Assembly (NCBI GenBank): GCA_032191485.1 | Contig: JAVDOI010000040.1 | Location: forward strand, 783,501 to 847,500 | Direction of reading: 5' to 3' | From: Leptoclinus maculatus | Taxonomy: Eukaryota > Chordata > Actinopteri > Perciformes > Stichaeidae | Length of the DNA: 64,000 bases | Part shown: positions 9,195-19,605 of the stretch, piece by piece | How the letters are laid out: the number at the start of each line of letters is the position of its first letter | Numbering within the stretch: position 1 is the first letter of the stretch | Notes under the pieces: model-generated | Told to the model about the DNA's origin: nothing | Database searches by the model: none | Seen by the model: only the letters and a program-made list of their open reading frames with translations | Program-made: the position numbers and the translations under genes

Positions 9195-12100
9195 AAAGGG
9201 ACATTTGGGAAACTGTCCCTTAGATGGCACTTTTTGGCCCTAAAGTCCCGGGCGTTAAGGGACCTAAACTGCCATTTGGGGGGGAGTTATGGGACAAATA
9301 CTGCCATTTGGTGGGAGTTATGGGACAAAAACTGCCATTTGGTGGGGAGTAATGGGAAGATTAGGGACATTTCAGGGACAGTTCCGAGGAGTTCTGGATT
9401 GATATTTTAAACTGCCGTATCTTCTCAACCGTTCGATATCCCGCTTTGAAACGTAGATATCTTGGACCAACGCGTAATTGTATGGAATCAATGTTTTGGG
9501 ACAAATGTTGCCATTTGGGCCACATGAGATTCCAATGTAGTGGGAACACAAAAAAGTGTCATTCCGACTACATTTGTATGGGTTGACCATGTAGGCCAAT
9601 TGTCCTCAGGTTAAGGTTACTAAATGTAACTCTTAACACAAAAAACTCCAAAAAAACTTCAAAGTATTTTGAAGTTTTTAGAGGTTTTATAGGTTACTAA
9701 CAGTAAGCCTTAGGTTACTAAATGTAACCCATTCCTGTCATTCCGACTACATTTGTATGGGCCGACCATGTAGGCCAAGAATCCCAACCCGTATGGCAGT
9801 AATGGTCCCGGGTTTAAATGCCTTTCGGGTTATTTTGTGTCATTCGGGTTGGGATTTTCGGCCTACATGGATAGCCCATTGAAATGTAGTTGAAATGGCC
9901 GTTTTTGAGTTGTAACTTATCCTTACAATTCAAAGTGTCATTCCGACTACATTTGTATGGGCCGACCATGTAGGCCAAGAATCCCAACCCGTATGGCAGT
10001 AATGGTCCCGGGTTTAAATGCCTTTCGGGTTATTTTGTGTCATTCGGGTTGGGATTTTCGGCCTACATGGATAGCCCATTGAAATGTAGTTGAAATGGCC
10101 GTTTTTGAGTTGTAACTTATCCTTACAATTCAAAGTGTCATTCCGACTACATTTGTATGGGCCGACCATGTAGGCCAGGAATCCCAACCCGTATGGCAGT
10201 AATGGTCCCTGGTTCCAAATGCCTTTCGGGTTATTTTGTGTCATTTGGGTTGGGATTTTTGGCCTACATGGATAGCCCATTGAAATGTAGTTGAAATGGC
10301 AGTTTTTGAGTTGTAACTTATCCTTACAATTCAAAAAGTGTCATTCCGACTACATTTATATGGGCCAACCATGTAGGCCAATTGTCCTAAAGGAGATTTG
10401 GGAAACTGTCCCTTAGATGGCACTTTTCGGCCCTAAAGTCCCGGGCGTTAAGGGACCTAAACTGCCATTTGGGGGGGAGTTATGGGACATATACTGCCAT
10501 TTGGTGGGAGTTATGGGAAGATTAGGGACATTTCATGGACAGCTCCCAGGAGTTCTGGATTGATATTTTAAACTGCTGTATCTTCTCAACCGTTCGATAT
10601 CCCGCTTTAAAACGTAGATATCTTGGACCAACGCGTAATTGTATGGAATCAATGTTTTGGGACAAATGTTGCCATTTGGGCCACATGAGATTCCAATGTA
10701 GTGGGAACACAAAAAAGTGTCATTCCGACTACATTTGTATGGGTTGACCATGTAGGCCAATTGTCCTAAGGGTTAGGTTACTAAATGTAACCCATGACAC
10801 AAAAAACTCCAAAAAAACTTCAAAGTATTTCGAAGTTTTTAGAGGTTTCATAGGTTACTAACAGTAAGCCTTAGGTTACTAAATGTAACCCATTCCTGTC
10901 ATTCCGACTACATTTGTATGGGTTGACCATGTAGGCCAGGAATCCCAACCCGTATGGCAGTAATGGTCCCGGGTTTAAATGCCTTTCGGGTTATTTTGTG
11001 TCATTCGGGTTGGGATTTTCGGCCTACATGGATAGCCCATTGAAATGTAGTTGAAATGGCCGTTTTTGAGTTGTAACTTATCCTTACAATTCAAAGTGTC
11101 ATTCCGACTACATTTGTATGGGCCGACCATGTAGGCCAAGAATCCCAACCCGTATGGCAGTAATGGTCCCTGGTTCCAAATGCCTTTCGGGTTATTTTGT
11201 GTCATTCGGGTTGGGATTTTTGGCCTACATGGATAGCCCATTGAAATGTAATTGAAATGGCCGTTTTGAGTTTAACTTATCCTTACAATTCAAAAAGTGT
11301 CATTCCGACTACATTTATATGGGCCAACCATGTAGGCCAATTGTCCTAAAGGGCATTTGGGAAACTGTCCCTTAGATGGCACTTTTCGGCCCTAAAGTCC
11401 CGGGCGTTAAGGGACCTAAACTGCCATTTGGGGGGGAGTTATGGGACAAATACTGCCATTTGGTGGGGAGTAATGGGAAGATTAGGGACATTTCAGGGAC
11501 AGCTCCCAGGAGTTCTGGATTGATATTTTAAACTGCCGTATCTTCTCAACCGTTCGATATCCCGCTTTGAAACGTAGATATCTTGGACCAACGCGTAATT
11601 GTATGGAATCAATGTTTTGGGACAAATGTTGCCATTTGGGCCACATGAGATTCCAATGTAGTGGGAACACAAAAAAGTGTCATTTCGACTACATTTGTAT
11701 GGGCCTACCATGTCGGCCAATTGTCCTAAGGGTTAGGTTACTAAATGTAACCCTTAACACAAAAAACTCCAAAGTATTTCGAAGTTTATTTGCACCCCTG
11801 GTACTCTAAATGACTTCCAGGACGATGGGGGGAGTCAGTCAACTGCTCTGGACCGTGCCACAGCCTCGAAATCGGCCTGAACTCCAAAAGCACAGCCTGG
11901 AGTAAAATACAGTATCCCATCCTTACAATTCAAAGTGTCATTCCGACTACATTTGTATGGGCCGACCATGTAGGCCAGAAATCCCAACCCGTATGGCAGT
12001 AATGGTCCCGGGTTTAAATGTCTTTCGGGTTATTTTGTGTCATTCGGGTTGGGATTTTTGGCCTACCTGGGAGCCCCGTCAAATGTAGTTGAAATGGCCG

Positions 12101-12330
12101 TTTTTGAGTTTTAACTTATCCTTACAATTCAAAGTGTCATTCCGACTACATTTGTATGGGCCGACCATGTAGGCCAGGAATCCCAACCCGTATGGCAGTA
12201 ATGGTCCCTGGTTCCAAATGTCTTTCGGGTTATTTTGTGTCATTCGGGTTGGGATTTTTGGCCTACATGGGAGCCCTGTCAAATGTAGGCCAAATGGCAG
12301 TTTTTGAGTTGTTAGGGAAATGGCAGCTTC
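9195..12330. repeat. Three-fold 0.96-1.19-kb repeat with ~200-bp palindromic units
   Basis: The word AACTGTCCCTTAGATGGCAC recurs at 9211, 10404 and 11363, marking a triplication. Inside each copy, units of 200 bp begin with GTCATTCCGACTACATTTGT (9737, 9937, 10137, 10340; 10898, 11098, 11299; 11937, 12135). Each unit is an imperfect palindrome: ACTACATTT near its start and AAATGTAGT near its end, with GGCCTACATGG-type arms between. Small open frames here are repeat artefacts. Confidence 0.85.
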
Positions 12331-12350
12331 AACTTTGTTTGACGTATAAT

Positions 12351-13620
12351 CCCATAGAACACAAGGTTCAATGAGGCTGAGATTTTCACAGTAATTCAAG
12401 CTTTGCCCAACAATTCATTTTTATGAAAATCAATGGGAAATTCCTTACACTTTTACTATGGTTTTTTGACTATGTTTGACCTATTATCCCATAGAAAACA
12501 AGGTTCAATGAGGTTGAGATTTTCACAGTAATTCGTCCTTTGCCCAACGATTAATTTTCAAGAAAATCAATCGGAAATTCTTTAAACTTTTTCCATAGTA
12601 TTGTATGGCATTTTGACTTTGTTTGACCAATTATCCCATAGAAAACAAGGTTCAATGAGGCTGAGATTTCCACAGTAATTCAACCTTTTCCCAACGATTG
12701 ATTGTTATGAAAATCAATGGGAAATTCCTTACACTTTTTCCATAGTAATGTATGGCATTTTGACTTTGTTTGACCAATTATCCCATAGAAAACAAGGTTC
12801 AATGAAGCTGAGATTTTCACAGTAATTCAACCTTTGCCCAACAATACATTTTCATGAAAATCAATGGGAAATTCCTTACACTTTTTCCATAGTAATGTAT
12901 GGCATTTTGACTTTGTTTGACCTATTATCCCATAGAAAACAAGGTTCAATGAGCCTGACATTTTAACAGTAATTCGACCTTTGCCCAATGATTGATTGTT
13001 ATGAAAATCAATGGGAAATTCTTTAAACTTTTTCCATAGTAATGTATGGCATTTTGACTTTGTTTGACTTATTATCCCATAGAAAACAAGGTTCAATGAG
13101 GCTGAAATTCTCACAGTAATTCAACCTTTTCCCAACGATTGATTGTTATGAAAATCAATGGGAAATTCTTTACACTTTTTCCATAGTAATGTATTGCATT
13201 TTGACTTTGTTTGACCTATAATCCCATAGAAAACAAGGTTCAATGAAGCTGAGATTTTCACAGTAATTCAACCTTTGCCCAAAGATCAATTTTCATGAAA
13301 ATCAATGGGAAATTCCTTAAACTTTTTCCATAGTAATGTATGGCATTTTGACTTTGTTTGACCAATTATCCCATAGAAAACAAGGTTCAATGAGGCTGAA
13401 ATTCTCACAGTAATTCAACCTTTTCCCAACGATTGATTGTTATGAAAATCAATGGGAAATTCTTTACACTTTTTCCATAGTAATGTATGGCATTTCGACT
13501 ATGTTTTACCTATTTACCCATAGAAAACAAGGTTCAATGAGGTTGAGATTTTCACAGTATTTCAATCTTTGCCCATAGATTACATGGTGTGAATATCAAT
13601 GGGAAATTCACTGTTTTTTG
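12351..13620. repeat. 147-bp tandem satellite, nine monomers
   Basis: The word CCCATAGAA (or a close variant) starts at 12351, 12488, 12635, 12782, 12929, 13076, 13223, 13370 and 13517. The first interval is 137 bp and the remaining seven are all exactly 147 bp. Monomers are AT-rich, with a conserved CAAGGTTCAATGA and AAAATCAATGGGAAATTC. The array is non-coding. Confidence 0.92.
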
Positions 13621-13630
13621 TGAATGTCTC

Positions 13631-15300
13631 CAGTCTTTTAATTCATTAAAAATACTTTAAAGGCAAATAAAGGGATGCATTCTTTTTGTCAATGAAGAGG
13701 GGGTCGTGGAGATGAAATGGCTGAAATTTAGAGTTCGTAGGTCCAAGTAAAGGTGCCCAAAACCAGGCGTTTAGGTCAAAGGTCAAAAGGTCGTAATTGG
13801 TGCATTATGTAAAAATGGCCATAGAGTCTGAGAAAAAGGTTGAAACTGCCTGAATTTTGCACCACACCTTCCCCCTTATGTGTAGAGTACATATGTCCAA
13901 GTTAAAGTGCCCGAAAACAGCAACAAATGTGTAAATTGGGCCTAAAGTATGTTAAAGGGCCGGTACATTTGACCTATGTACAAACGGTCATAGAATCTGA
14001 GACAAAGGTTGAAACTGCCTGCATTTTGCAACACACATTCTCCCTGATACCTTGATTCATGCTGCAAAGTAAGAAGTCTGTAGACCCTAGGGAAAGCTAT
14101 CTCCTGTTAGCAACATGCTAACAAGATCAATCCAATTCATGCTAGTAGAGCTTCCTCTGGTGTCCACCATATATCATTTCCATCAACATCTGTTTTGTAG
14201 AAATGGTTTTATGGCACCCAACAGAAACAGACACATGTGGACGTAATTTACAGTCTTTTAATTAATTAAAAATACTTTAAAGCAAAATAGAGGAATTCTT
14301 TCTTTTTGTTAATGAAGAGAGGGTTGTGGAGATGAAATGCCTAAAATTTGGAGTTTGTAGGTCCAAGTTAAGGTCCCCAAAAACAGCAACAAAGGTCTTA
14401 ATTGGCTCTAAATCCTCTTAAAGGGCCGGTAAATTTGCCCTATGCAAAAATGGCCATAATCTCTCAAATATAGGTCCCAGAAACCACAGATTACGGACAC
14501 ACATTGTGGACTAGGCCTACAATGAGGTCACGTGAACAAAATCCCTCTAAAATGTCTAGAAAAGAAATTTGCCTGTATGAAACTCAGAGAACAGGAGGGT
14601 GAACATCTTAGCAAGATGTACACCCTGTCGTGCTGTTAGTCAGATTGGAGCAATTTCTGTTCTAAACATCTGAGAGCTCTGCTTTTTTAATATGTTGTAG
14701 CCATGCTACTGCTGTCCATCATATATCATTTTCATCAACATCTGTCATGTAAATCGGGCCTAAATTACCATAAAGAGCAGTCAATTTGACCTATGTAAAC
14801 GGTCATAGCATCTGAGAAAAAGGTTGAAACTGCCTGGATTTCACAGGACACCTTCCCCCTGATACCTTGATTCAGTCTGGAAAGTAAGAAGTCTGTAGAC
14901 CCTTGGGAAAGCTATCTCCTGTTAGCAGCATGCTAATGAGATCAATCCAATTCATGCTAGTAGAGCATCTTCTTGTGTCCACCATATATCATTTTCATCA
15001 ACATCTGTCTTGTAGAAATGGTTTTATGGCACCCAACAGAAACAGACACATGTGGACGTAATTTACAGTCTTTTAATTAATTAAAACTACTTTAAAGCAA
15101 AATAGAGGAAATCTTTCTTTTTGTCAATGAAGAGAGGGTCGTGGAGATGAAATGCCTACAATTTGGAGTTCGTAGGTCCAAGTTAAGGTGCCCAAAAACA
15201 GCAAAAAAGGTCTTAATTGGCTCTAAATTCTCTTAAAGGGCCGGTAAATTTGAAACGGCCATAAAATCTGAGAAAAAGGTTGAAACTGCTTGAATTTTTC
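13631..15300. repeat. Diverged triplicated block of 0.62-0.81 kb
   Basis: CAGTCTTTTAATT starts recur at 13631, 14252 and 15066, each followed by related text about 600 bp long (TTTGTnAATGAAGAG, GGAGATGAAATG, AAAGGGCCGGT). No gene is seen. The stretch 15301-15540 is transitional and has no recognised feature. Confidence 0.75.
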
Positions 15301-15554
15301 ACCATACATTCCCTGTGATGACCTGATTCAGCATGCCAAGTAAGAAGACTGCAGAACCTTGGGAAGGTTTTGGAACATTGTATTGATGTAAATCCAACTG
15401 ATTCTTAAAGAGTGTCCTCTGTTGTCCACTACATCTAATTTACAAGACATTTCATGGGAAAAAATTCAGGGTCGTGCCTGCGCATCCGGTAACATAACCG
15501 AGGTGTCCACGGTCAAACTGGGCGTCGTACGGTGATAGCTGATCCGTTTCCATG

Positions 15555-15920
15555 TTTTGTGCATGAAGAGCCCCATTCGGCACTTAGCCCCACCCATTCC
15601 CATGTTTACAATCAAAGTTATGCTCAAAAGGCATAAAGCGCCCCATTCGGGACTTCCCATGTTTACAATGAAAGTTATGCGCATGAAGAGCCCCATTCGG
15701 CACTTAGCCCCACCCATTCCCATGTTTACCACCCATTCCCATGTTTACAATGAAAGTTATGCTCAAAAGGCATAAAGCGCCCCATTCGGGACTTCCCATG
15801 TTTACAATGAAAGTTATGCGCATGAAATACCCCATTCGGCACTTAGCCCCACCCATTCCCATGTTTACAATGAAAGTTATGCTCAAAAGGCATAAAGCTT
15901 CCCATTCGGCCCTTAACCCC
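15555..15920. repeat. Dimeric ~120-bp tandem repeat
   Basis: Alternating ~58- and ~61-bp halves, each with CCCATGTTTACAAT, AAAGTTATG and CCCCATTCGG. The open frames on both strands are artefacts of the repeat. Confidence 0.85.
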
Positions 15921-16107
15921 ACTTTCCTATAGCAGTGTCGCCCTCTATGGGATCTCTGGCTTCAGTACACTTTTTGGATCGAATGGCACCTTTCCTCCTT
16001 CAACGCCCAATGTTGTGTAGGCGAAATGGCGACCACATTGTATTCGTGTCCAAAAAGGGACACGGCCGCAGTAAGCTCCATGTTAAATCTGTGTCACGAA
16101 GCTGACA

Positions 16108-16437
16108 TTCCCTAGCCTCTCCCTCTAAATGATCATATATGAAAAGTGCTTGTTCAGCTGGGGACAGATGCCGAGCACGTATACAAGACTGGACCTCTTC
16201 GATCCACTCAACAATGCTTAGACCCATCCTACCCCTAAACATGGGGCACTTCCTGTCTCTGGGAAGATATATCAGTCTCTCTGTTAATGGAGCATGGACC
16301 GAAGGGTGCCCATGTCTAGAAGAACTTGATGAGTCGCTGGCCCCAGGCTGGTTGACTTCCTTTTCCTGACGCATCCATCGATTCTCAGCTTGCAGCTGTG
16401 TGACCAAGTCTCTTAACTGAGCGAGTTCCTCCTCCAT
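16108..16437 (-). pseudogene. gag: gag, N-terminal part, interrupted
   Basis: The first 110 codons of the retrotransposon capsid precursor, starting at the ATG at 16437 (MEEELAQLRDLV, a coiled-coil-like start). A Ser/Gly-rich linker follows, then the start of a retrotransposon capsid domain (LPRDRKCPMFRG, then SPAEQALFIYDHLEGEA). The frame leaves gag at AGGGAA, which is the target duplication of the 7.2-kb insertion, and soon after runs into foreign sequence. The split makes this gag non-functional as it stands. Confidence 0.85.
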
Positions 16438-16511
16438 GACGAAGCAGTGCAGAGGAGAAGAAGAGTAGTGGCTTGTCTTTCGGGATCCGACCAGGGCCTG
16501 CTGCTGTTTTG

Positions 16512-16516
<5 letters not shown>

Positions 16517-16558
<42 letters not shown>
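16517..16558 (+). repeat. (CA)n microsatellite in the element leader
   Basis: About 21 CA dinucleotides between the 5' LTR and gag. The Cys-Val run in the overlapping frame is an artefact of this repeat. Confidence 0.95.
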
Positions 16559-16560
<2 letters not shown>

Positions 16561-16636
16561 CTCAAGTACAAATGCAATAAACCCACTAGGATATGTAAAA
16601 AAAATATATAACTACACGTCTCCGCCTTCACAGTAA

Positions 16637-16653
16637 CCCTGCCAACAACGCCA
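16637..16653 (-). other. Primer binding site candidate
   Basis: On the minus strand, three or four bases after the 5' LTR, a stretch begins TGGCGTTGTTGGCAGGG. TGG fits the CCA end of a tRNA, but I cannot name the tRNA. Confidence 0.5.
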
Positions 16654-16656
16654 GAA

Positions 16657-17257
16657 TGTAGCGTGGCCTTAGGGGGGGGGGGAGAAATTAAAGGGAACCA
16701 ACAACGCCACCTGGAGACTTGCACCCCAGGAAATATAAACTTAACGAACCAAATATATATATATAGTCTTGAATTAATTAAGGACACACAGATTCATAAC
16801 TGATATTTGACAGAGACGCGTTTCATAAAATTAACATGATATTTATTAAAGGAAAATCATTAAAACTACCAAACCATGCAGAACAAATGAACAGCTCAAA
16901 CATGCACAACAAAAGCCAAACAAGTAGAATGGAGGCAAAAACAAACAAACAAAATAAGGCAGCAAAACAGCAGCAGGTGAACCTACAAATGATAAAAGAG
17001 ATTAAAAGGGCACACCATGCTGCAAAATAATACAAATTAAGATGGTGACTACTTACCACCTCAAACAAGGGGTAAGTAGTCAGACGGCAACAAGAGGAGG
17101 AATACGTCTGAACTCACCACAACACCAGGGCAGGGGCCAGACAGGACTGAGGCCAGGACCACAGGTGCCTTTTAAGGGCTGGCACTAATTGGGGGGAGGA
17201 GCCTAGCCTGAGGGCTGCGTTCACAACCCTACACTCTGAGGAGTGTTCCCCACTACA
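16657..17257 (-). repeat. 5' LTR
   Basis: 601 bp, same sequence as the other LTR except for one extra G in the G run. It should hold the element's promoter. A small open frame inside both LTRs looks incidental. Confidence 0.93.
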
Positions 17258-17332
17258 TAAAGACTTCCGTGGAGAGGAACACCAATGAGTTCAACCTATT
17301 TTTAGCAGGCTTTGCCGTTTGGCTGAGCCTTG
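17258..17332 (+). pseudogene. U5 snRNA, copy 2, 3' fragment
   Basis: The 3' part of the U5 gene split by the LTR retrotransposon starts with TAAAGACTTCC and keeps the Sm site and 3' hairpin. It has lost its promoter, which lies 13.9 kb away with the 5' half. Confidence 0.92.
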
Positions 17333-17506
17333 TACACTTGTGAAAAGATAAAAAGCTGTCCTTAACTAGACCAAGGTTCTTGACCATGGAGTGCTTGGAT
17401 GGGTGTGCCAACCTGTAGCCACTGCTATGACCCATTGAAAGAACTGCACCATGACAAGGGAGAAATGTGTCAGGAGGTTGACACAGGAAGCAAACAGTTG
17501 GGGGTC

Positions 17507-17695
17507 ATCGCTTCTCGGCCTTTTGGCTAAGATCAAGTGTAGTATCTGTTCTTATCAGTTTAATATCTGATATGTCCTCTATATGAGGCTAACGTATTAA
17601 GCAGATTTTTAGCATCGGGAGATGAAAAAGGGGCTTGCTCCGTTCACTCCACGCATTGACCCGGTATTGCAGCATTGTCGGGAACGGTGCACTCC
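17507..17695 (+). ncRNA. U2 snRNA, copy 2 (class C)
   Basis: Class C: C172-to-T makes a G-U pair in stem IV, and A83-to-C is also present. It is the first intact gene right of the LTR element. Confidence 0.94.
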
Positions 17696-17791
17696 TCAAA
17701 TGCCTTGTGGACAACCAATCCAAATGGATCAGTCTGTTGATTAACTTCACACTGTAATGAATGACGAGAGTCTCGCTGTCTATCTGAGAGG

Positions 17792-18094
17792 CTGTGTGTG
17801 ATCTGTGTTCTGTGTGTGATCTGTGTTCTGTGTGTGATCTGGGATTTGTGTTCTGTGTTCTGTGTGTGATCTCTGTGTTCTATCTGTGATGTGTGTGATC
17901 TGTGTTCCGTGTTCCGTGTGTGATCTCTGTGTTCTATCTGTGATCTGTGTGTGATCTCTGTGTTCTGTGTTCTGTGTGTGATCTCTGTGTTCTGTGTGTG
18001 ATCTGTGTTCTATCTGTGATCTGTGTGTGTTCTGTGTGATCTGTGTTCTGTGTGTGATCTCTGTGTTGTGTGATCTGTGTGATCTGTGTTCTGT
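17792..18094 (+). repeat. GT-rich minisatellite, block 3
   Basis: Short block of about 303 bp of the same family. Confidence 0.9.
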
Positions 18095-18324
18095 CTGACG
18101 CCCCTCATGGAACATCGCTGTGCTCCCAGCCTCAAATCACTGTATGCATCAGCCCTGACTGCTTGGCGACATTTCCAGCTCTGAATGCCAATTTCTGTCC
18201 TCCGAGTCAGATTGTGGGTTGAGGTCCTTTTGTAGCCTTTATTTCTTTTGCAGTTTGTCCAGAAAAGTGCAAGCATTGCTGTGCAGCAGTGTCTGTTGTA
18301 TGCTGTGAAGCTGTGTGTTGAGTA

Positions 18325-18332
18325 ATGCAAAT
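18325..18332 (+). promoter_or_regulatory. Octamer, distal enhancer candidate
   Basis: ATGCAAAT, the Oct-1 octamer typical of snRNA distal elements, lies about 310 bp upstream of U1 in every unit (here unit 3). That is somewhat farther than the usual 200-250 bp. No octamer was found between U1 and U5 or between U5 and U2, so the element may be shared. Confidence 0.6.
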
Positions 18333-18578
18333 TGCCCGGGTTCGCCAAGATAAGTGGGTGTGGCCTTCTGGATGTGCCTAAAGTGATTGTGTGTTCTCAC
18401 TGATATTTTCCCTTCTTTGTGGGAGAAATGTGTTCCGAAGATTCTTCCATTGTTAGCATGCTTAGGTTTTAGGCTTTCGTTTGGTTGCTGGGCTGTGTTT
18501 GCATTCTCAGAAGCAGAAACAGCTTGTTTGCTGTGTGCTAAATGCTAAAGGACTGCACTCTGGGATTATGCCATCTGG

Positions 18579-18596
18579 GAACCGTCATCCGGAGTA
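18579..18596 (+). promoter_or_regulatory. U1 proximal sequence element candidate (unit 3)
   Basis: GAACCGTCATCCGGAGTA at -61 to -44 of U1 has the ACCnT start and spacing of the vertebrate snRNA PSE bound by SNAPc. It is conserved before the U1 copies. Confidence 0.65.
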
Positions 18597-18639
18597 CTAT
18601 GTCTGGGAATGCCGCCCCTGCCGCTGTCTCTTCCAACTC

Positions 18640-18803
18640 ATACTTACCTGGCAGGGGAGATACCATGATCAAGAAGGTGGTTCACCCAGGGCGAGGCCCA
18701 GCCATTGCACTCCGGTTGTGCTGACCACTGCGAATTCCCCAAATGTGGGAATCTCGACTGCATAATTTCTGGTAGTGGGGGACTGCGTTCGCGCTCTCCC
18801 CTG
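18640..18803 (+). ncRNA. U1 snRNA, copy 3
   Basis: Canonical 164-nt U1, used here as the reference copy. The U1A-binding loop ATTGCACTCC is at nt 65-74. A PSE lies at -61 to -44, an octamer at -315, and a 3' box starts 9 nt after the RNA end. Confidence 0.96.
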
Positions 18804-18811
18804 ATTGTCAT

Positions 18812-18827
18812 GTTGAAAAAAATATCA
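18812..18827 (+). terminator. U1 3' box candidate
   Basis: GTTGAAAAAAATATCA begins 9 nt after U1 and resembles the snRNA 3' box that directs Integrator-dependent 3' end formation. It recurs after each U1. I could not assign an equally clear box after U5 or U2. Confidence 0.55.
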
Positions 18828-18955
18828 AGTGGTTTGTACTTTTGATTGGAGGGGAGGAAATAGTACAATGGAGAATATTGCCCTCTTTAAGATGTGGGCA
18901 GGAGTATGGGAATGGGTGTGGCTTCAGATTTGGAACAGGGCACGTCAATTTAGGC

Positions 18956-18973
18956 TTACCATGAGCGTTTTGA
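18956..18973 (+). promoter_or_regulatory. U5 proximal sequence element candidate (unit 3)
   Basis: TTACCATGAGCGTTTTGA at -64 to -47 of U5 shares the ACC[A/G]T core with the U1 and U2 elements. It is repeated before almost every U5; in unit 2 the core reads TACTATG. Confidence 0.65.
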
Positions 18974-19019
18974 CTGGGACAACTAGGGACTTCGGCTGCT
19001 CTTGACAAGAGTGCTGGTC

Positions 19020-19139
19020 TTACTTTGGTTTCTCTTCATAACGCACAAGTCTTTCGCCTTTTACTAAAGACTTCCGTGGAGAGCAACACCAATGAGTTCA
19101 ACCTATTTTTAGCAGGCTTTGCCGTTTGGCTGAGCCTTG
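19020..19139 (+). ncRNA. U5 snRNA, copy 3
   Basis: Full U5 with G65-to-C in the AGAGGAAC strand that pairs with the 5' TTTCTCT. The change would break one stem pair. The PSE is at -64 to -47. The same class occurs in copies 9, 10, 11, 14 and 15. Confidence 0.92.
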
Positions 19140-19252
19140 TACACTTGTGAAAAGATAAAAAGCTGTCCTTAACTAGACCAAGGTTCTTGACCATGGAGTG
19201 CTTGGATGGGTGTGCCAACCTGTAGCCACTGCTATGACCCATTGAAAGAACT

Positions 19253-19270
19253 GCACCATGACAAGGGAGA
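19253..19270 (+). promoter_or_regulatory. U2 proximal sequence element candidate (unit 3)
   Basis: GCACCATGACAAGGGAGA at -61 to -44 of U2 is the best match of the three to the vertebrate PSE. It is repeated in every unit but is missing before the U2 at 60201. Confidence 0.7.
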
Positions 19271-19313
19271 AATGTGTCAGGAGGTTGACACAGGAAGCAA
19301 ACAGTTGGGGGTC

Positions 19314-19502
19314 ATCGCTTCTCGGTCTTTTGGCTAAGATCAAGTGTAGTATCTGTTCTTATCAGTTTAATATCTGATATGTCCTCTATATGAGGATAAC
19401 GTATTAAGCAGATTTTTAGCATCGGGAGATGAAAAAGGGGCTTGCTCCGTTCACTCCACGCATTGACCCAGTATTGCAGCATTGCCGGGAACGGTGCACT
19501 CC
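19314..19502 (+). ncRNA. U2 snRNA, copy 3 (class B)
   Basis: Class B: C13-to-T (wobble in stem I) together with G157-to-A (A-C mismatch in stem IV). The PSE is at -61 to -44. Confidence 0.94.
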
Positions 19503-19605
19503 TCAAATGCCTTGTGGACAACCAAACACCAATCCAAATGGATCAGTCTGTTGATTAACTTCACACTGTAATGAATGACGAAAGTCTCGCTGTCTATCTT
19601 AGAGG

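Larger units (their letters stand above)
8874..16107. mobile_element. 7,234-bp non-coding satellite-rich insertion in gag
   Basis: It is bounded by direct repeats of TTCCCT (8868-8873 and 16108-16113, + strand), and gag is continuous across it, so it is a clean insertion with a 6-bp target duplication. The + strand ends are TGCCGCCC and GCTGACA, i.e. TG...CA, but I see no long terminal direct or inverted repeat. No convincing protein is encoded. It is almost entirely nested tandem repeats, listed separately. The stretches 8874-9190 and 15921-16107 are unique ends without recognised features. The family is not recognised; possibilities are a non-autonomous DNA transposon or a mobilised satellite composite. 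Confidence 0.75.
3357..17257 (-). mobile_element. Ty3/Gypsy LTR retrotransposon carrying a 7.2-kb internal insertion
   Basis: A 13,901-bp element on the minus strand, with LTRs of 600 and 601 bp, gag, pol and no env. It sits in a U5 gene after loop 1, with TAAA on the right and TGAA on the left as a 4-bp target duplication with one mismatch. The LTRs differ only in the length of a G run as far as I can compare, so the insertion is recent. Without the internal insertion the element would be about 6.7 kb, a usual size for the group. Confidence 0.94.

Noticed and set aside
10014..10334. 106-codon repeated frame in the palindromic satellite
   Set aside because: Translated satellite unit; it repeats with the DNA period and has no start context.
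8874..16107. A second LTR retrotransposon nested in gag
   Set aside because: The TG...CA ends suggest it, but I find no pair of long direct repeats, no primer site and no coding domain.
18010..18348. Minus-strand frame of about 112 codons conserved in all units
   Set aside because: Conservation is explained by homogenised spacer DNA; the frame runs from spacer into the minisatellite and changes with repeat length.
19312..19521. Minus-strand 69-codon frame in every unit
   Set aside because: It is the antisense of the U2 gene. Similar frames are antisense of U1 and U5.
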